DNA of 64,000 bases. Origin: Methylosarcina fibrata AML-C10. Its GTDB lineage: Bacteria > Pseudomonadota > Gammaproteobacteria > Methylococcales > Methylomonadaceae. Where the stretch lies: assembly GCF_000372865.1 (NCBI RefSeq), contig NZ_KB889965.1:517902-581901 (forward strand), read 5' to 3'. This document shows positions 27,871-36,704 of the stretch, piece after piece. The position numbers were made by a program, and so were the translations under genes. The notes beneath the pieces are model-generated. The model searched no databases. It was not told where the DNA came from and saw nothing but the letters and a program-made list of their open reading frames with translations. The number at the start of each line of letters is the position of its first letter. Within the stretch, counting starts at the first letter, position 1.

Positions 27871-30800
27871 ATGCGGCGATCGTTATCAGCAAACTCGAAC
27901 GAGATGGCCGCCCTACGCGACCTCGTCAAAGAGGCATTGCAGCATCTTGATCACGTTCTGCCGGGGCAGGGGCCGATTCTTGATTTCGTCCACCACAATA
28001 CGCTGCACGGCTATCAGCATCTGCCTTTCGAAGAGGCTCTGGCGGCCTGCGAAGCGCTGACGGGCGTGTCGGGTTATCTGCCCGAAGTAAAATTCCGGGA
28101 ATTTTACCGGAACGGACGCATTAGCGAAGAGGACTTGTCCGCCGCGCTGTCGCACGAGCTTCAAACGGCCGCCGAACAAGTCCTGCTCTATCTGCCCGGC
28201 CGCAATATCGTCCGGAAGGAAATTTACCGGATTGCGTTGTTGTACGATCTGCAGGCGATTACCGTCAGTCAGTTGCACTGGAACGCGCAGGAGCTGAACG
28301 CGCTGGATGCGCCGCAGGCGGATCTGCCCGAACCGATCAGGCAACAATACCGGAAGGGCGAAAGCGGCACGCCGCCTGCCGGCATCCGGCCGCTCTGGCG
28401 CAGCCTCCTGGAACAGCTCGAACTCGACGGAGATATGCCTCATCCCGAGAACATGCTCGATCTCTCGACCGAGCAGGCCGAGGCCTGGCTTAACCAGGTT
28501 CTTCAGGATACCGGGGAAAACTCGAAGGCTTCGATTCATCTGGCCACCCGCCAACATATTCTGTCCTCCCTGAACGAGCTGCTGGATCGGATCGGCGAAA
28601 GCATTTCCTTGCGCGGTTTTATTGCCGCCTTGAGCGGAAGGGATATTTTTGACTTCGTGCGGCCTCAACTGATCCGCATTTGCGCCGCTTCGCTGGACGA
28701 GGGCGTAGCCGCATGGCGCCGGCCCGTGCGCTACGAGTCCGGCCAGAAACCGAGCTGGCGGGAAGTTTTGCGCTACGACGCCAATCCATTTCTGCACGAA
28801 TTGCCGGAATGGCCGCAGATTTTGCAGCAATTGCCCGCCGATGCGGTGGATGCGATCGTGATTCATTTGTCTCAATTGGATATTCCGCAACAGAAATGGC
28901 GGGGCTATCTGCAGCGATTGGCGCTCGAATTGCCCGGCTGGTCGGGAATGATCAACTGGCGCCAGCAGCATCCCGAGTACCGCCCGGCTCACGGCTCCCC
29001 GCTGACTCTGGCCGACTATCTGGCGATTCGTCTGACGCTGGACCGGATCTGGCTGACTCAAGTATGCCGGGATCTCTGGAAGATCGAAGCCAGGCTCAGT
29101 TCGCTTGAAGCTTATTTTCGCAAGAATCTGTCGGAATTCAGTGTGCGCCGGCAATTGTTTCAGGGCGGATTGCCGGAGTATTTGACGCAACAGGCGCAGT
29201 CGCTGATCGAGCGCGCCGGCTCCGAGCGGCACGAGCGCAAGGACTGGCAGCAGCTTTCCGACCGGATTCGAACCTGGCAATTCAGTCCGATGGCCGACTC
29301 GGCCGCCGCCTGTTCGTTGAATAATCAGGCCTGGCGGCTTTTTCGCCTGTCCCAGCACCTGGGGCTGGGACAGGCGGATATCGACTCGCTGACTCGTGAC
29401 GATTGGTTGAATTTGTTGAAAGAACTGGACGGCTTTACGGCAGCCCGCCGCAGTAAAATCTGGCTGGAAGCGTATGAAAGAAATTACCGGGATCATCTGT
29501 TCCAGGCCATCCGCGCCAATCAAGGCCGGGGACGCTGGTCCAAACGCGAGCTGCGTCCGGAAGCGCAGATCGCGTTCTGCATGGACGAGCGGGAAGAAAG
29601 CTTTCGGCGTCATCTCGAAGAGCTCGCCCCCGCCGTCGAAACCCTGGGCGCGGCCGGTTTTTTCGGTATCGCCATGAACTATCGGGGCCTGGACGACGCG
29701 CACGATACGCCCTTGTGCCCGGTAGCGATCCGGCCGGCGCATCAGGTGCGCGAGAAAGTAAAACGCGGCGAAGAAAGCACGTTGAAAGCTCATCTGAGAG
29801 GGCATCGATTTTTTCGATGGTTTAATGGTTTGATGCACCGGAATCTGCGCCGGGAGCTCATCGTGGCCTATCCGAAGCTGCTTGTGCTCGCCCCTGTTGT
29901 CTTGATCGGACTCCTGGCGGACACGATCATGCCTCACTACTGGCACCGGCTGAACGGGTGGTGGCGGCGTTTCATCGAACCGCCGGTGCCCACCGAACTG
30001 CATTTCCAGGCCGACGCTGCCCTGTCGGGCTTTACCGACGGCGAACAGGCCGACCGGGTCGAAGGTTTGCTCAGAACGATGGGCCTTACCGATGGGTTTG
30101 CGCCGTTCGTCTGCCTGATCGCCCACGGCTCGACGAGCCTGAACAATCCCCATGAGGCCGCCCACGATTGCGGCGCCTGCGGCGGGCGCCGCGGCGGACC
30201 GAACGCCCGTGCGTTCGCGGCCATGGCCAATCGCCGAGAGGTGAGGGCGCTGCTCTCCCGACGCGGTCTTCTTCTGCCGGAAGACTGCTGGTTCATAGGC
30301 GCTCAACATGATACCTGCGACGATTCGATGATCTGGTACGATCTGGAAGCGATGCCGCCCGGCCTCGGCTCTTCCTTTAAAAAAATCCTGGACGCAGTAG
30401 GCAAAGCGCAGCAGCTTTCGGCTCATGAACGCTGCCGGCGCTTGCTGCCGGCCGAAGGCTCCCTGTCGCCGAAAGCGGCTTACGGGCATGTGCGGCAACG
30501 GGCGGCCGATACCAGCCAGGTTCGCCCCGAATACGGACATGCCACCAATGCCGCGGCTTTCATCGGACGCCGGTCGGCGACTCAGGGCTTGTTTCTGGAC
30601 CGGCGCGTGTTTCTGATTTCATACGACGCCGCGCAGGATCCCGAGGGCGCCATTCTTGAAACTATTTTGCTGACCGCAGGCCCGGTCGGCGCGGGAATCA
30701 ACCTGGAATATTATTTTTCCACCGTCGACAATGAACGCTTCGGCTGCGGCACCAAAGTGCCTCACAACGTCACCGGTCTGTTCGGGGTCATGGAAGGAGC

Positions 30801-31140
30801 GGCGAGCGACTTGCGCACGGGCCTACCGTGGCAGATGGTGGAGATTCACGAAGCGATGCGTTTGCAGGTGATCGTGGAGGCCCGGGTCTCGGTGCTCGAG
30901 GCTCTGTATCATCGCCAACCCATTTTGCGCGAACTGGTCGGTGGAAGCTGGGTCCATTTGAGCGTGGTCGATCCGGACACCGGCGATATTTGCGTGTTTA
31001 ATCCGGGGACCGGCTTCGTGTCGTGGCAGGCTTCATCGAAAAAGCCTCCGCGGTTCGCAAGTTCTCCGGATTATTACCGGCAGCAAACCGGGCCGTTGCC
31101 GCCGGCGTTGATCCTGCGACCGGATTCTTTAGGAGCCTGA
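27871..31140 (+). CDS. dabA: DabA-type (DUF2309/UPF0753) inorganic carbon accumulation protein
   Basis: 1089 residues, a soluble or peripheral protein. The beta-carbonic-anhydrase-like zinc site of DabA is intact: Cys570 and Asp572 in IAFCMDEREES, His752 in AHGSTSLNN, and Cys767 in AAHDCGACGGRRGG. The 15-residue His-Cys spacing is the same as in Halothiobacillus DabA (His524/Cys539). DabA with a NuoL-like DabB is thought to couple CO2 hydration to ion flow. This protein is longer than compact DabA proteins, with about 200 extra residues before the first zinc ligand. An internal ATG at 27904 is an alternative start. Confidence 0.9.
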   Translation: MRRSLSANSNEMAALRDLVKEALQHLDHVLPGQGPILDFVHHNTLHGYQHLPFEEALAACEALTGVSGYLPEVKFREFYRNGRISEEDLSAALSHELQTAAEQVLLYLPGRNIVRKEIYRIALLYDLQAITVSQLHWNAQELNALDAPQADLPEPIRQQYRKGESGTPPAGIRPLWRSLLEQLELDGDMPHPENMLDLSTEQAEAWLNQVLQDTGENSKASIHLATRQHILSSLNELLDRIGESISLRGFIAALSGRDIFDFVRPQLIRICAASLDEGVAAWRRPVRYESGQKPSWREVLRYDANPFLHELPEWPQILQQLPADAVDAIVIHLSQLDIPQQKWRGYLQRLALELPGWSGMINWRQQHPEYRPAHGSPLTLADYLAIRLTLDRIWLTQVCRDLWKIEARLSSLEAYFRKNLSEFSVRRQLFQGGLPEYLTQQAQSLIERAGSERHERKDWQQLSDRIRTWQFSPMADSAAACSLNNQAWRLFRLSQHLGLGQADIDSLTRDDWLNLLKELDGFTAARRSKIWLEAYERNYRDHLFQAIRANQGRGRWSKRELRPEAQIAFCMDEREESFRRHLEELAPAVETLGAAGFFGIAMNYRGLDDAHDTPLCPVAIRPAHQVREKVKRGEESTLKAHLRGHRFFRWFNGLMHRNLRRELIVAYPKLLVLAPVVLIGLLADTIMPHYWHRLNGWWRRFIEPPVPTELHFQADAALSGFTDGEQADRVEGLLRTMGLTDGFAPFVCLIAHGSTSLNNPHEAAHDCGACGGRRGGPNARAFAAMANRREVRALLSRRGLLLPEDCWFIGAQHDTCDDSMIWYDLEAMPPGLGSSFKKILDAVGKAQQLSAHERCRRLLPAEGSLSPKAAYGHVRQRAADTSQVRPEYGHATNAAAFIGRRSATQGLFLDRRVFLISYDAAQDPEGAILETILLTAGPVGAGINLEYYFSTVDNERFGCGTKVPHNVTGLFGVMEGAASDLRTGLPWQMVEIHEAMRLQVIVEARVSVLEALYHRQPILRELVGGSWVHLSVVDPDTGDICVFNPGTGFVSWQASSKKPPRFASSPDYYRQQTGPLPPALILRPDSLGA

Positions 31141-31198
31141 CATGCCCGACGCCGCGGCTTCCTTGTCTGCGTTTTTTTGATATCTGCCGGTTGATCTT

Positions 31199-32761
31199 AT
31201 GGATGCATTGGTTCTATTGATTCCTCTGTTGCCGTTTCTGGCGTCGATTGCCGTCGGCCTGGGCATTTTATCCGGAGTTCTCGACGGCGAAACGAAGGAA
31301 AGCTGGACGGCGGCCATCGTGCTTTGGGGCATGTCCATGTCGTGCCTTTTATCGATGACCTTGCTGGGCGCCGATTTCATCGGCGTCAACAAAGGGGCCG
31401 TGCATTTAGGGTTCTGGTTTGCCAGCGACCGTCTCAAAATTCCGGTGAATTTCATTACCACCGGTCTGAACGTCAGGATGGCGGCGTTGTTCTCGCTGCT
31501 GATTGCTATAGTGTGCCGTTTTTCGGTGAACTACATGCATCGGGAAACCGGATTTCACCGATTTTTTTTCACGCTCGGACTTTTCTGTTCGGCTATGCTG
31601 CTCTTGGTGTTGTCCGGAAATACGGTCGGCACCTTTGCCGGCTGGGAAATCGCCGGATTGTGTTCTTATTTCCTGATCGGCTACGCTTACGACCGTCCTG
31701 TGGCAACGCATAACGCCGCCCGCGTCTTCGTGACCAACCGCGTCGGCGACACCGCCTTCATCCTCGGCATCGGTCTTGGCTATATCTGGGCCGAGAGCGT
31801 GAACTGGCTCAAGCTGAACGCGCTGGCCGAGCAATTGACTTTCGGCGAGGCGACGGGCATCGCGCTTTGTTTTACCGTGGCGGCCCTGGTCAAGTCGGCG
31901 CAATTGCCGTTTTCTTCCTGGCTGGCGCGGGCAATGGAAGGGCCGACGCCGTCCAGTGCGGTTTTTTACGGGGCGGTCATGGTTCATGCCGGCGTTTTTC
32001 TGATCCTTCTAACGCATCCGATTATTGAAAAAACCGCTTTCGTGATGATTCTTCTGTCCGCCGCGGGCATACTCACCGCCTGTTACGGTTTTTATGCCGG
32101 TTTAACCCAAACCGACATCAAAAGTTCGCTGACCTTCGCCGTCACGGCTCAACTCGGCTTGATGTTTTTCGAATGCGGCATGGGCTGGTGGCAACTGGCC
32201 GAATGGCATCTTGGCACACACGCGGTGGTCCGCTGCGCTCAGTTTCTGACGGCGCCTTCGCTGTTGCACAATCTCAAGGGGGTTCCCGTTGCTCCTTTCC
32301 ACTCGCGTCTTTCCGAACAGCCCTGGGCGTATACGGCGTCTTTGCATCGTTTCTGGCTGGAGCCCATCATCGATTGGGCCCTGGTTAAACCGGTCGGCCG
32401 GTTGGGTCAGGATCTGGCTTATTTCGACGATTTCATCGTCGATAAAAGCCTCGGTTCCCCGGCATCGGCGATCAACGCCATTTCTTCCCTGGCTCTGATG
32501 GAAGAGCAGAATCTCGGAGCCAGACTGGATAACGATTCCGACGAATTTGCCCAGGGCAGCGGCTTTGCCGGCAAGCTGACCGCCTGGTTCGCTGCTCTCA
32601 GCCACTGGTTCGAGGAGCGTTTCGTCTTGCGCGGCATAGGCAAGGACACGCTTCATTACGGCCGTCGCCTGGGCTATGCGGCCAACCGGTTCGAACAGTT
32701 GATTCTAAGGCCCCGTTATCTGGTGCTGTTCGTGTTTATTACCTTTCTCGTAGCTTTTTGA
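31199..32761 (+). CDS. NuoL/DabB-like membrane subunit, shortened
   Basis: 520 residues. About ten helices match the first part of NuoL, with Glu150 (GWEIAGLCSYFLIG), Lys232 (ALVKSAQLPFSSWLARAMEG) and Lys308 (TQTDIKSSLTF). The later HAxxK helix reads HAVVRCAQFL, with Arg345 in place of the usual Lys. After it the chain skips to a hydrophilic segment resembling the NuoL C-terminal region (YFDDFIVD, then FEERFVLRGIGKDTLHYG) and one last helix. Thus the distal helices are missing, a shape also reported for DabB-type proteins. It is 58 bases after dabA. Confidence 0.85.
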   Translation: MDALVLLIPLLPFLASIAVGLGILSGVLDGETKESWTAAIVLWGMSMSCLLSMTLLGADFIGVNKGAVHLGFWFASDRLKIPVNFITTGLNVRMAALFSLLIAIVCRFSVNYMHRETGFHRFFFTLGLFCSAMLLLVLSGNTVGTFAGWEIAGLCSYFLIGYAYDRPVATHNAARVFVTNRVGDTAFILGIGLGYIWAESVNWLKLNALAEQLTFGEATGIALCFTVAALVKSAQLPFSSWLARAMEGPTPSSAVFYGAVMVHAGVFLILLTHPIIEKTAFVMILLSAAGILTACYGFYAGLTQTDIKSSLTFAVTAQLGLMFFECGMGWWQLAEWHLGTHAVVRCAQFLTAPSLLHNLKGVPVAPFHSRLSEQPWAYTASLHRFWLEPIIDWALVKPVGRLGQDLAYFDDFIVDKSLGSPASAINAISSLALMEEQNLGARLDNDSDEFAQGSGFAGKLTAWFAALSHWFEERFVLRGIGKDTLHYGRRLGYAANRFEQLILRPRYLVLFVFITFLVAF

Positions 32762-34341
32762 TGCCTTTGATGGATAATTATGTAAGCTTCTGGCACGAAT
32801 CGGCGGGGTTTCCGTTACTGACGGCGCTGACGCTGATACCGTTGCTCACCGTGATTGCCGTGCTGATCTCGTCCTCCGGCAGTCGGGCGCGGCTTTGGGC
32901 GTTCGCCGGAGCGCTGTTGAACGTCCTGCTGGCCCTGTATCTGCTGATAGTGTTCGATCCGGACGCCAATGGGATTCAATTGTTTGAACGCGTGGAATTT
33001 GCCGGGATGACTTACTGCGTGGGCGTGGACGGGGCCAATATCCTGTTCATTCCTCTTGCGGCGATTCTGGCCTTGATGGCTTTGGTGTACACCTTGATTA
33101 CCCGCCATGCGTCAGACCGTCTCTTCATCGCCTGCCTGCTCGGTTATGAAGGCATTATGATCGGCGCTTTCGCCGCGTTGAACATCATGCAATTCTGGTT
33201 GTGGAGCGTACTGGAATTGTTGCCGGTCAGCGTTCTGACGCTGCACGCCGGCACCGGGCAGAACAAGCGTTGGGTCCTCGACCGGTTTTTACAGTACTGG
33301 ATCAGCGGATTATTGATGACGTTGACCGGTTTTCTGCTGCTTGCCTTCGGTCTGATCGATTCCGAACATCCGTTGACGTTCGACTGGCTGACGCTGAAAC
33401 AGAACAATGCCTATCTGCACGACGAAATTCTGATCTTCATTCTCCTGTTCTACGGCTTTGCCATTCGCATGCCCTTGTTTCCGTTTCACGGCTGGCTTCC
33501 TTTGCTCGCGGAACAAGGCACGGTCGCCAGCGCCGCGATTTTCCTGGTGGGGCTGAAACTGGGCATCTATGCGGTGATCCGTTTCATTTTGCCGATCGTG
33601 CCGGGCGTCGCCGAAGTCTGGAGCGATTTTGTCCTGACTCTGGCGGTCATCAGTATTTTTTACGGAGCCTTGCTGGCCTTGATGCAAATCAATATCCGGC
33701 GTTTGCTGGCCTTTGCCGTCATCAGCCATACCGGCATGCTGGTCATCGGCTTGTTCTGTTTTAACGATTACGGTCTGGAGGGGAGCATTCTGCTGTCCGC
33801 GGCGTACGGTTTGGCGACCTCGGGCATGTTGTTCAGCGTCGGCCTCATCTACGAACGAACCCGCACGGCCTATCTTCCCCGGCTCGGGGGATTGTTCGAC
33901 ACGAACGCCACCATCGCTCTGCTGTTTCTGGTTTCCGTATTGAGCACCATGGTCATGCCGGGAACGCCGGGCTTCGACGCGGCGCATTTGCTTGTCGAGG
34001 GCACCATTGAAGAGCGCGGCTGGCTCCTCGCCGTGTTTATTCTGATGGGCAACGTGCTGGCGGCCGCTTTTCTGCTGTGGGCTTTTCAACGCATTTTTCT
34101 GGCCACGCCCAAACGTTCCGTTCAGCCTGTCAGTTCGCTCCGTCATCCGGTCAGAAAAGAGCGCATCATTGCGGTGACCGTCTGTTCCCTGCTGATCGGC
34201 ACGGGTTTTTACACGACACCGTGGCTGAAATTCATTGACCAGGAGGTGGCCGCCATGGGCGAAGGCTATCCCGTGCACGGCAGTTCGAAAGCCGTGGACG
34301 TGAAGCCGAGCGGCACGGACGAAGAAGAGGAACAGCCATGA
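32761..34341 (+). CDS. NuoM-like membrane subunit with altered proton-path residues
   Basis: 526 residues from ATG 32761, overlapping the previous stop. The fold is NuoM-like (PLFPFHGWLPLLAEQGTVAS) and Lys266 in TM8 is kept. The other three key positions differ: the TM5 Glu position is Val150, with Glu152 two residues on (WSVLELLP); TM7 Lys is Arg236 (AIRMPLFPFHGWLP); and TM12 Glu is Ala408 (GTPGFDAAHLL). The chain is intact and coupled to neighbours on both sides, so it is kept by selection, perhaps as a structural or regulatory subunit. Confidence 0.88.
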   Translation: MPLMDNYVSFWHESAGFPLLTALTLIPLLTVIAVLISSSGSRARLWAFAGALLNVLLALYLLIVFDPDANGIQLFERVEFAGMTYCVGVDGANILFIPLAAILALMALVYTLITRHASDRLFIACLLGYEGIMIGAFAALNIMQFWLWSVLELLPVSVLTLHAGTGQNKRWVLDRFLQYWISGLLMTLTGFLLLAFGLIDSEHPLTFDWLTLKQNNAYLHDEILIFILLFYGFAIRMPLFPFHGWLPLLAEQGTVASAAIFLVGLKLGIYAVIRFILPIVPGVAEVWSDFVLTLAVISIFYGALLALMQINIRRLLAFAVISHTGMLVIGLFCFNDYGLEGSILLSAAYGLATSGMLFSVGLIYERTRTAYLPRLGGLFDTNATIALLFLVSVLSTMVMPGTPGFDAAHLLVEGTIEERGWLLAVFILMGNVLAAAFLLWAFQRIFLATPKRSVQPVSSLRHPVRKERIIAVTVCSLLIGTGFYTTPWLKFIDQEVAAMGEGYPVHGSSKAVDVKPSGTDEEEEQP

Positions 34342-35894
34342 GTGCCACTTTCCCCTGGTTAAGCCTGATTATCGGGCTGCCTTTGGCAGGCGCGCTGCTT
34401 TGCGCATGCATACGCCATCTTGCCGCCGCTCAATGGTGCGCGGTATCGATTACCGTTCTGGAACTCGCGGCTACGTTGAAAGTGCTATCCCTCTTTCATG
34501 TCGAAGACGGCGATCAATTCCAGTTGGTGGAGAAACACGCCTATCTTCCGGGGCTGAACATCGACTATTTAATAGGCATCGACGGCATTTCCGTCCAGTT
34601 TCTACCGCTGTCCGCGCTGTTGACCATGGGCGCCGTCGTTGCCGGCTGGAATACGGCAAATCGGCTGCCGCACTTTCATTTAGCCTTGCTGCTGGCTTTG
34701 GAAGGCGTCACGATGGGCGTCTTCACCGCGCTGGATACGGTGTTGTTTTTTTCCTTCTGGGAACTGACGCTGCCTCTTATTTTCTTTTTGATCAGTTTAT
34801 GGGGCATAGGGCCGGAACGGCGGGGCGCGGCCATGAAATACACCATGTTCATGCTCTTCGGCAGTGTTCCGCTGCTGTTCGGGATCGTCATCCTGGCCGT
34901 CAATCATGCCACTGTAGTGGGCGGCCGCATCCCGCAGGATCTGGCTTTCAGTATGCCGGTATTGCTGGAAACGCCTTTGCAGGAGCATTGGCAGACCCTG
35001 GTGTTTGTCTTGTTGTTGACCGGTTTTGCGGTAAAAGCTCCGCTGGTTCCTCTGCACACCTGGCTGCCGACCGTGGCCATGGAAGGGCCGGCGCCTGTGA
35101 CCGCACTTCTGGTCGGCCTGAAACTCGGGGCTTACGGCATCATCCGGTTGGCCATGCCGCTGGCGCCTTTCGCCGCGGTTCAATACAGTTGGCTGCTGGG
35201 CATCCTGGGGGCGATCACCTTGATCTACGGCGCCTTGATTGCCCTGCAGCAAACCAATTTACGCCGCTTGCTCGCCTATGCCGGCATCAGCCATGTCGGG
35301 CTGATCATCATCGGCATCGCCTCGCTCAACATCCATGGGATACAAGGGACGCTGCTGCAACTTTTTAATTTCGTTTTGTCGGCCGCTTCTCTGATGCTGA
35401 TCGCCGGCTTTATTCAGCATCGCCTCGGCAGCACGGAAGCGATTCATTTGGGGGGGCTGGCCAAGGTTATGCCGCGCCTGACCGCTTTTTATTTCCTGTT
35501 CATGCTGGCCAGCATCGGAATACCCGGCACGAACGGTTTCCCGGCCGAGTTGTTACTGATCGTCGGAGCCTTGACCGCCCATCCCAGCCTGGGCATTACG
35601 GCTCTGGCCGGAGCTGTGTTGGGAAGCGCCTACACGTTGAACTATAGCCGGCGGGCATTTTTCGGCCCGGTCACTCATCCGGCGGTCGGCCAGATACAGG
35701 ACTTAAGACCACGCGAGCTGGCCGTTTTATCTATTCCGGCCGTGTTGGTCCTGATTTTCGGTTTTTTTCCGGACGGCCTGGTCAAAACCGGGGCTGCCGC
35801 AACGGAAGCCTGGCTTGACCGCTTACTGGAGCAACCGATTAAAGAAAGCCGCGAATCGGACAGGGGCTGCCATTGGCCGGCAGTTCACGGATAG
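34338..35894 (+). CDS. NuoM-like proton-translocating subunit, last gene of the dab-like operon
   Basis: 518 residues, overlapping the previous gene by four bases (ATGA). About fourteen helices; the four pumping residues are kept: Glu142 (FWELTLPLIF), Lys233 (GFAVKAPLVPLHTWLP), Lys262 (VGLKLGAYG) and Glu404 (GFPAELLLIVG). The C-terminus ends in a polar tail (ESRESDRGCHWPAVHG). Only 21 bases separate its stop from that of the convergent MarR gene, with no visible terminator between. Confidence 0.9.
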   Translation: MSATFPWLSLIIGLPLAGALLCACIRHLAAAQWCAVSITVLELAATLKVLSLFHVEDGDQFQLVEKHAYLPGLNIDYLIGIDGISVQFLPLSALLTMGAVVAGWNTANRLPHFHLALLLALEGVTMGVFTALDTVLFFSFWELTLPLIFFLISLWGIGPERRGAAMKYTMFMLFGSVPLLFGIVILAVNHATVVGGRIPQDLAFSMPVLLETPLQEHWQTLVFVLLLTGFAVKAPLVPLHTWLPTVAMEGPAPVTALLVGLKLGAYGIIRLAMPLAPFAAVQYSWLLGILGAITLIYGALIALQQTNLRRLLAYAGISHVGLIIIGIASLNIHGIQGTLLQLFNFVLSAASLMLIAGFIQHRLGSTEAIHLGGLAKVMPRLTAFYFLFMLASIGIPGTNGFPAELLLIVGALTAHPSLGITALAGAVLGSAYTLNYSRRAFFGPVTHPAVGQIQDLRPRELAVLSIPAVLVLIFGFFPDGLVKTGAAATEAWLDRLLEQPIKESRESDRGCHWPAVHG

Positions 35895-35915
35895 CCTTTG
35901 GGTTCCGGATTCAAT

Positions 35916-36476
35916 TCATGCCACGGAATGTTCCTGACAGATTTTTTCACTATCGTTCTGACTGAGCGGTTCTTTGGTCAAATCGCAGACGAACCCGCTT
36001 CCAGTCGGGGTAAAATGGCGGCAGCTTTTGCAAAGACCGAAGGACTGCGACTGATGCGCTTTTTGCAGAGCCAGTAACGCATTGGCGAAAATGATCTCGT
36101 TTTGATCGATGTGATAGTTTTTCAAGAGCAGCGTCGCTCGTTTGAACAGCTCCGTGGAGCGGGCTTTGGTCAGGATGGCGGCGCCCTCGGGCAGCAGGTG
36201 AAGATGGACCATGCGGCGATCGTTGCTGTCGGATTTCTTTTCGAGAAATCCTTTTTTTTCCAGCAGCAATAACGTTTGCGATACGGTTCCCCGGGTCATG
36301 CCCAGATAATTGGCGAGCGCCGCCGGCGTATCGCTGTAACGATTGCAGCGGGATAAATAGTCCAGCACTTGAAAATGAACCGGTTGCAGTCCCAGCTCGG
36401 TGCATTTTTTACGTTCTTCCGAACGAATCAGCGCGGCCATCCGTTCTATCAATTCAAATATCTCAAGTTTTTCCAT
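35916..36476 (-). CDS. MarR-family regulator with C-terminal cysteine cluster
   Basis: 186 residues. Residues about 1-140 are a MarR winged helix (ALANYLGMTRGTVSQTLLLL recognition region; SDSNDRRMVHLHLLPEG wing). An extra 35-residue tail carries CKSCRHF, then a Cys in GFVCDLTKEPLS and another in EKICQEH, giving a CxxCxH...C...C pattern fit to bind zinc or an iron-sulfur cluster. It faces the dab-like operon tail-to-tail and is divergent from the DUF2024 gene. A metal- or redox-sensing regulator is inferred; its targets are unknown. Confidence 0.88.
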   Translation of the reverse strand: MEKLEIFELIERMAALIRSEERKKCTELGLQPVHFQVLDYLSRCNRYSDTPAALANYLGMTRGTVSQTLLLLEKKGFLEKKSDSNDRRMVHLHLLPEGAAILTKARSTELFKRATLLLKNYHIDQNEIIFANALLALQKAHQSQSFGLCKSCRHFTPTGSGFVCDLTKEPLSQNDSEKICQEHSVA

Positions 36477-36502
36477 AATTTTCGACGATCCCGGTTAATT
36501 AA

Positions 36503-36515
36503 TTATTGACAATAA
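36503..36515. promoter_or_regulatory. Candidate MarR operator palindrome
   Basis: TTATTG-A-CAATAA is a perfect 6-1-6 inverted repeat 27 bases upstream of the MarR start codon. MarR regulators bind short palindromes overlapping their own promoter. A TTGACA at 36506-36511 lies inside it and could be a -35 box on the plus strand. Confidence 0.45.
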
Positions 36516-36679
36516 GAGATATTCTATCATACTCTAAATATGCATCGAATCGATACTATATTTACAATCATTCAAGAAATTTTTTCGATGTAATTTCCAA
36601 CGTCCGCTTTTGATTGAATGCGAAGATCGAAGCGCGGTTATTATACGATAATATCCTACTTTTAAGCTCCAATAGCATG

Positions 36680-36704
36680 CCGGTGCCTCGTCACCGGTTT
36701 TTTT
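36680..36704 (+). terminator. Intrinsic terminator hairpin in the leader of the DUF2024 gene
   Basis: CCGGTG (36680-36685) and CACCGG (36692-36697) enclose a six-base loop and are followed by seven T. The ribosome binding site of the DUF2024 gene (GAGGAAA) begins directly after the T run, so the terminator sits in the 5' leader. It could end a short upstream RNA or act as an attenuator. Confidence 0.65.

Noticed and set aside
27913-30540. 875-codon open frame on the minus strand opposite dabA
   Set aside because: Mirror of the GC-rich third-codon pattern of dabA; the translation has no recognisable motif and the dabA frame carries a clear zinc site and family pattern.
33310-34278. 322-codon minus-strand frame opposite the altered NuoM-like gene
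   Set aside because: Antisense shadow; polar Gln/Asp/Arg-rich translation without motifs, while the sense frame is a polytopic membrane protein.
27201-35894. Interpretation of the cluster as a respiratory complex I operon
   Set aside because: No nuoB, C, D, E, F, G, H, I, J or K homologue is present; instead a DabA-type gene is embedded.
36506-36530. TTGACA...TATCAT as a promoter for the DUF2024 gene
   Set aside because: The spacer is only 13 bases; TACTCT at 18 bases is a poor -10, so no promoter was called.
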